From AEGEAN-183 sp964614345 (GTDB taxonomy: Bacteria > Pseudomonadota > Gammaproteobacteria > Magnimaribacterales > Magnimaribacteraceae): DNA of 5,573 bases. The translations under genes were made by a program, and so were the position numbers. Position 1 is the first letter of the stretch, and each line of letters starts with the position of its first letter. The stretch covers positions 1 through 5,573 of the forward strand of contig CAZTLP010000045.1 of the NCBI GenBank assembly GCA_964614345.1, in the 5' to 3' direction. The notes below the pieces were generated by a model. It did not search any database, was not told the DNA's origin, and saw only the letters and a list, made by a program, of their open reading frames with translations. Shown in pieces: positions 4,828 through 5,573 of this stretch.

Positions 4828-5573
4828 ATGTTAGTAATAGGAATTACCTCCAGAGCACTGTTTGATCTTGATGACAGCCATAAGATATTTGAAGATCAAG
4901 GCCTAGAGGCTTATAGGGAGTACCAAATCTCAAATGAAAATAAAATCCTAAATCCGGGTCAGGCCTTTCCTTTAGTTAAGAAATTATTGAATTTAAGCAG
5001 AGAATTAAAAAGAGAAAAATCTGTGGAAGTAGTACTACTCAGTAGAAATTCAGCTGATACAGGGCTGAGAATCTTTAACTCTATAGAACATCATAATTTA
5101 GATATTAAAAGAGCAGCATTTTGTGGTGGAAATAGTCCTCACACTTATGCAAAGTCATTTGGAGCTCACTTGTTCCTTTCAACTGAATTTTCAGATTGTA
5201 AATTAGCTCTAAAAAGCGGAGTAGCTGCAGCTAGAATCATTCCTACCGGGGTTGCTAAGACAAAAGAAAGTCAATTAAAGGTTGCCTTTGATGGAGATGC
5301 TGTAATTTTTTCAGAAGAGTCTCAAGAAATTTATGATTCTCAAGGATTAGATGCCTTCGATAGGAATGAAAAAAATTTGGCAAATAAACCTCTTTTGGGT
5401 GGCCCTTTTAAACCTTTCCTTTCAGAACTGCATAGACTCCAAAATTTATTCCCTCAATCGGAGTGCCCCATCAGAATAGCTTTAGTTACTGCAAGATCAG
5501 CTCCTTCACACGAAAGGGTCATAAGAACTTTAAGAGATTGGAAAATAAGGATAGACGAGAGCTTATTTTTAGG
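4828..5573 (+). CDS. Cytosolic 5'-nucleotidase, NT5C1-like family (C-terminus beyond right edge)
   Basis: This family (Pfam 5-nucleotidase, related to animal cN-I) dephosphorylates nucleoside monophosphates such as AMP and some deoxynucleotides in the cytosol; the bacterial substrate here is not known. The visible 248 residues are collinear with NT5C1 proteins from the start: ITSRALFDLDD (6-16), a GxAFPxVK-type segment (44-51), VVLLSRNSADTGLRIFNSIEHHNLDI (68-93), CGGNSPHTY (99-107), VAFDGDAVIFSEES (152-165), NKPLLGGPFKPFL (186-198) and CPIRIALVTARSAPSHERVIRTLRDW (213-238). Asp155 and Asp157 in FDGDAV fit the HAD-type DxDx[TV] nucleophile motif. The final acidic motif (an FFDD-type segment in relatives) would lie past the window. 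ATG 4828 is the only reasonable start, since TAA (4813-4815) closes the frame just upstream. No Shine-Dalgarno sequence is visible. It is divergent from lexA and shares its LexA box. No signal peptide, consistent with the cytosol. Confidence 0.9.
   Translation, partial: MLVIGITSRALFDLDDSHKIFEDQGLEAYREYQISNENKILNPGQAFPLVKKLLNLSRELKREKSVEVVLLSRNSADTGLRIFNSIEHHNLDIKRAAFCGGNSPHTYAKSFGAHLFLSTEFSDCKLALKSGVAAARIIPTGVAKTKESQLKVAFDGDAVIFSEESQEIYDSQGLDAFDRNEKNLANKPLLGGPFKPFLSELHRLQNLFPQSECPIRIALVTARSAPSHERVIRTLRDWKIRIDESLFL

Noticed and set aside
4809..4840. ATG at 4809 as a start for the 5'-nucleotidase
   Set aside because: It is 19 nt upstream of ATG 4828 and out of frame; the correct frame is closed by TAA at 4813-4815.

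Overview
This is a compact, AT-rich bacterial window with five protein genes, two of them cut by the window edges. The strongest clue to the organism is the lexA region. LexA is closely E. coli-like in its DNA-binding and cleavage motifs, and its upstream region carries a full gammaproteobacterial-type LexA box (CTGT-N8-ACAG). This differs from the GTTC/GAAC-type boxes of alphaproteobacteria. Low GC, very short spacers and many A/T-ending codons suggest a streamlined, probably marine, gammaproteobacterium (SAR86-like is an inference, not shown by the sequence). TopA does not fit neatly: its architecture resembles the alphaproteobacterial type more than the E. coli type.

Layout. At 1-144 (minus) is the start of a small exported protein with a signal peptide and a Ser/Gly/Ala/Glu-rich mature part. 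The divergent spacer at 145-456 holds an inverted-repeat region with two mutually exclusive foldings (226-269), a perfect 17-bp tandem duplication (366-399) and a good sigma-70-like promoter (414-441). Next come pyrD (457-1470, plus; quinone-linked dihydroorotate dehydrogenase) and topA (1550-4162, plus; DNA topoisomerase I), with a 79-nt gap that has its own promoter-like elements. lexA (4167-4766, minus) converges on topA, with only 4 nt between the stop codons. Divergent from lexA is a cytosolic 5'-nucleotidase of the NT5C1 type (4828-5573, plus), which runs off the right edge.

How the genes relate. pyrD makes orotate for pyrimidine synthesis, the nucleotidase removes phosphate from nucleoside monophosphates, TopA relaxes negative supercoils, and LexA represses the SOS response. 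The most notable point is the 61-nt spacer between lexA and the nucleotidase. Its single LexA box overlaps the predicted -10 of lexA and fills the -35/-10 spacer of a predicted nucleotidase promoter. The simplest reading is that LexA controls both genes, so a nucleotide-pool enzyme would be a candidate SOS gene here. No mobile element, CRISPR array, tRNA or rRNA was seen. I did not find clear evidence of a wholly new system; the candidate SOS-nucleotidase link and the structured pyrD upstream region are the best leads.
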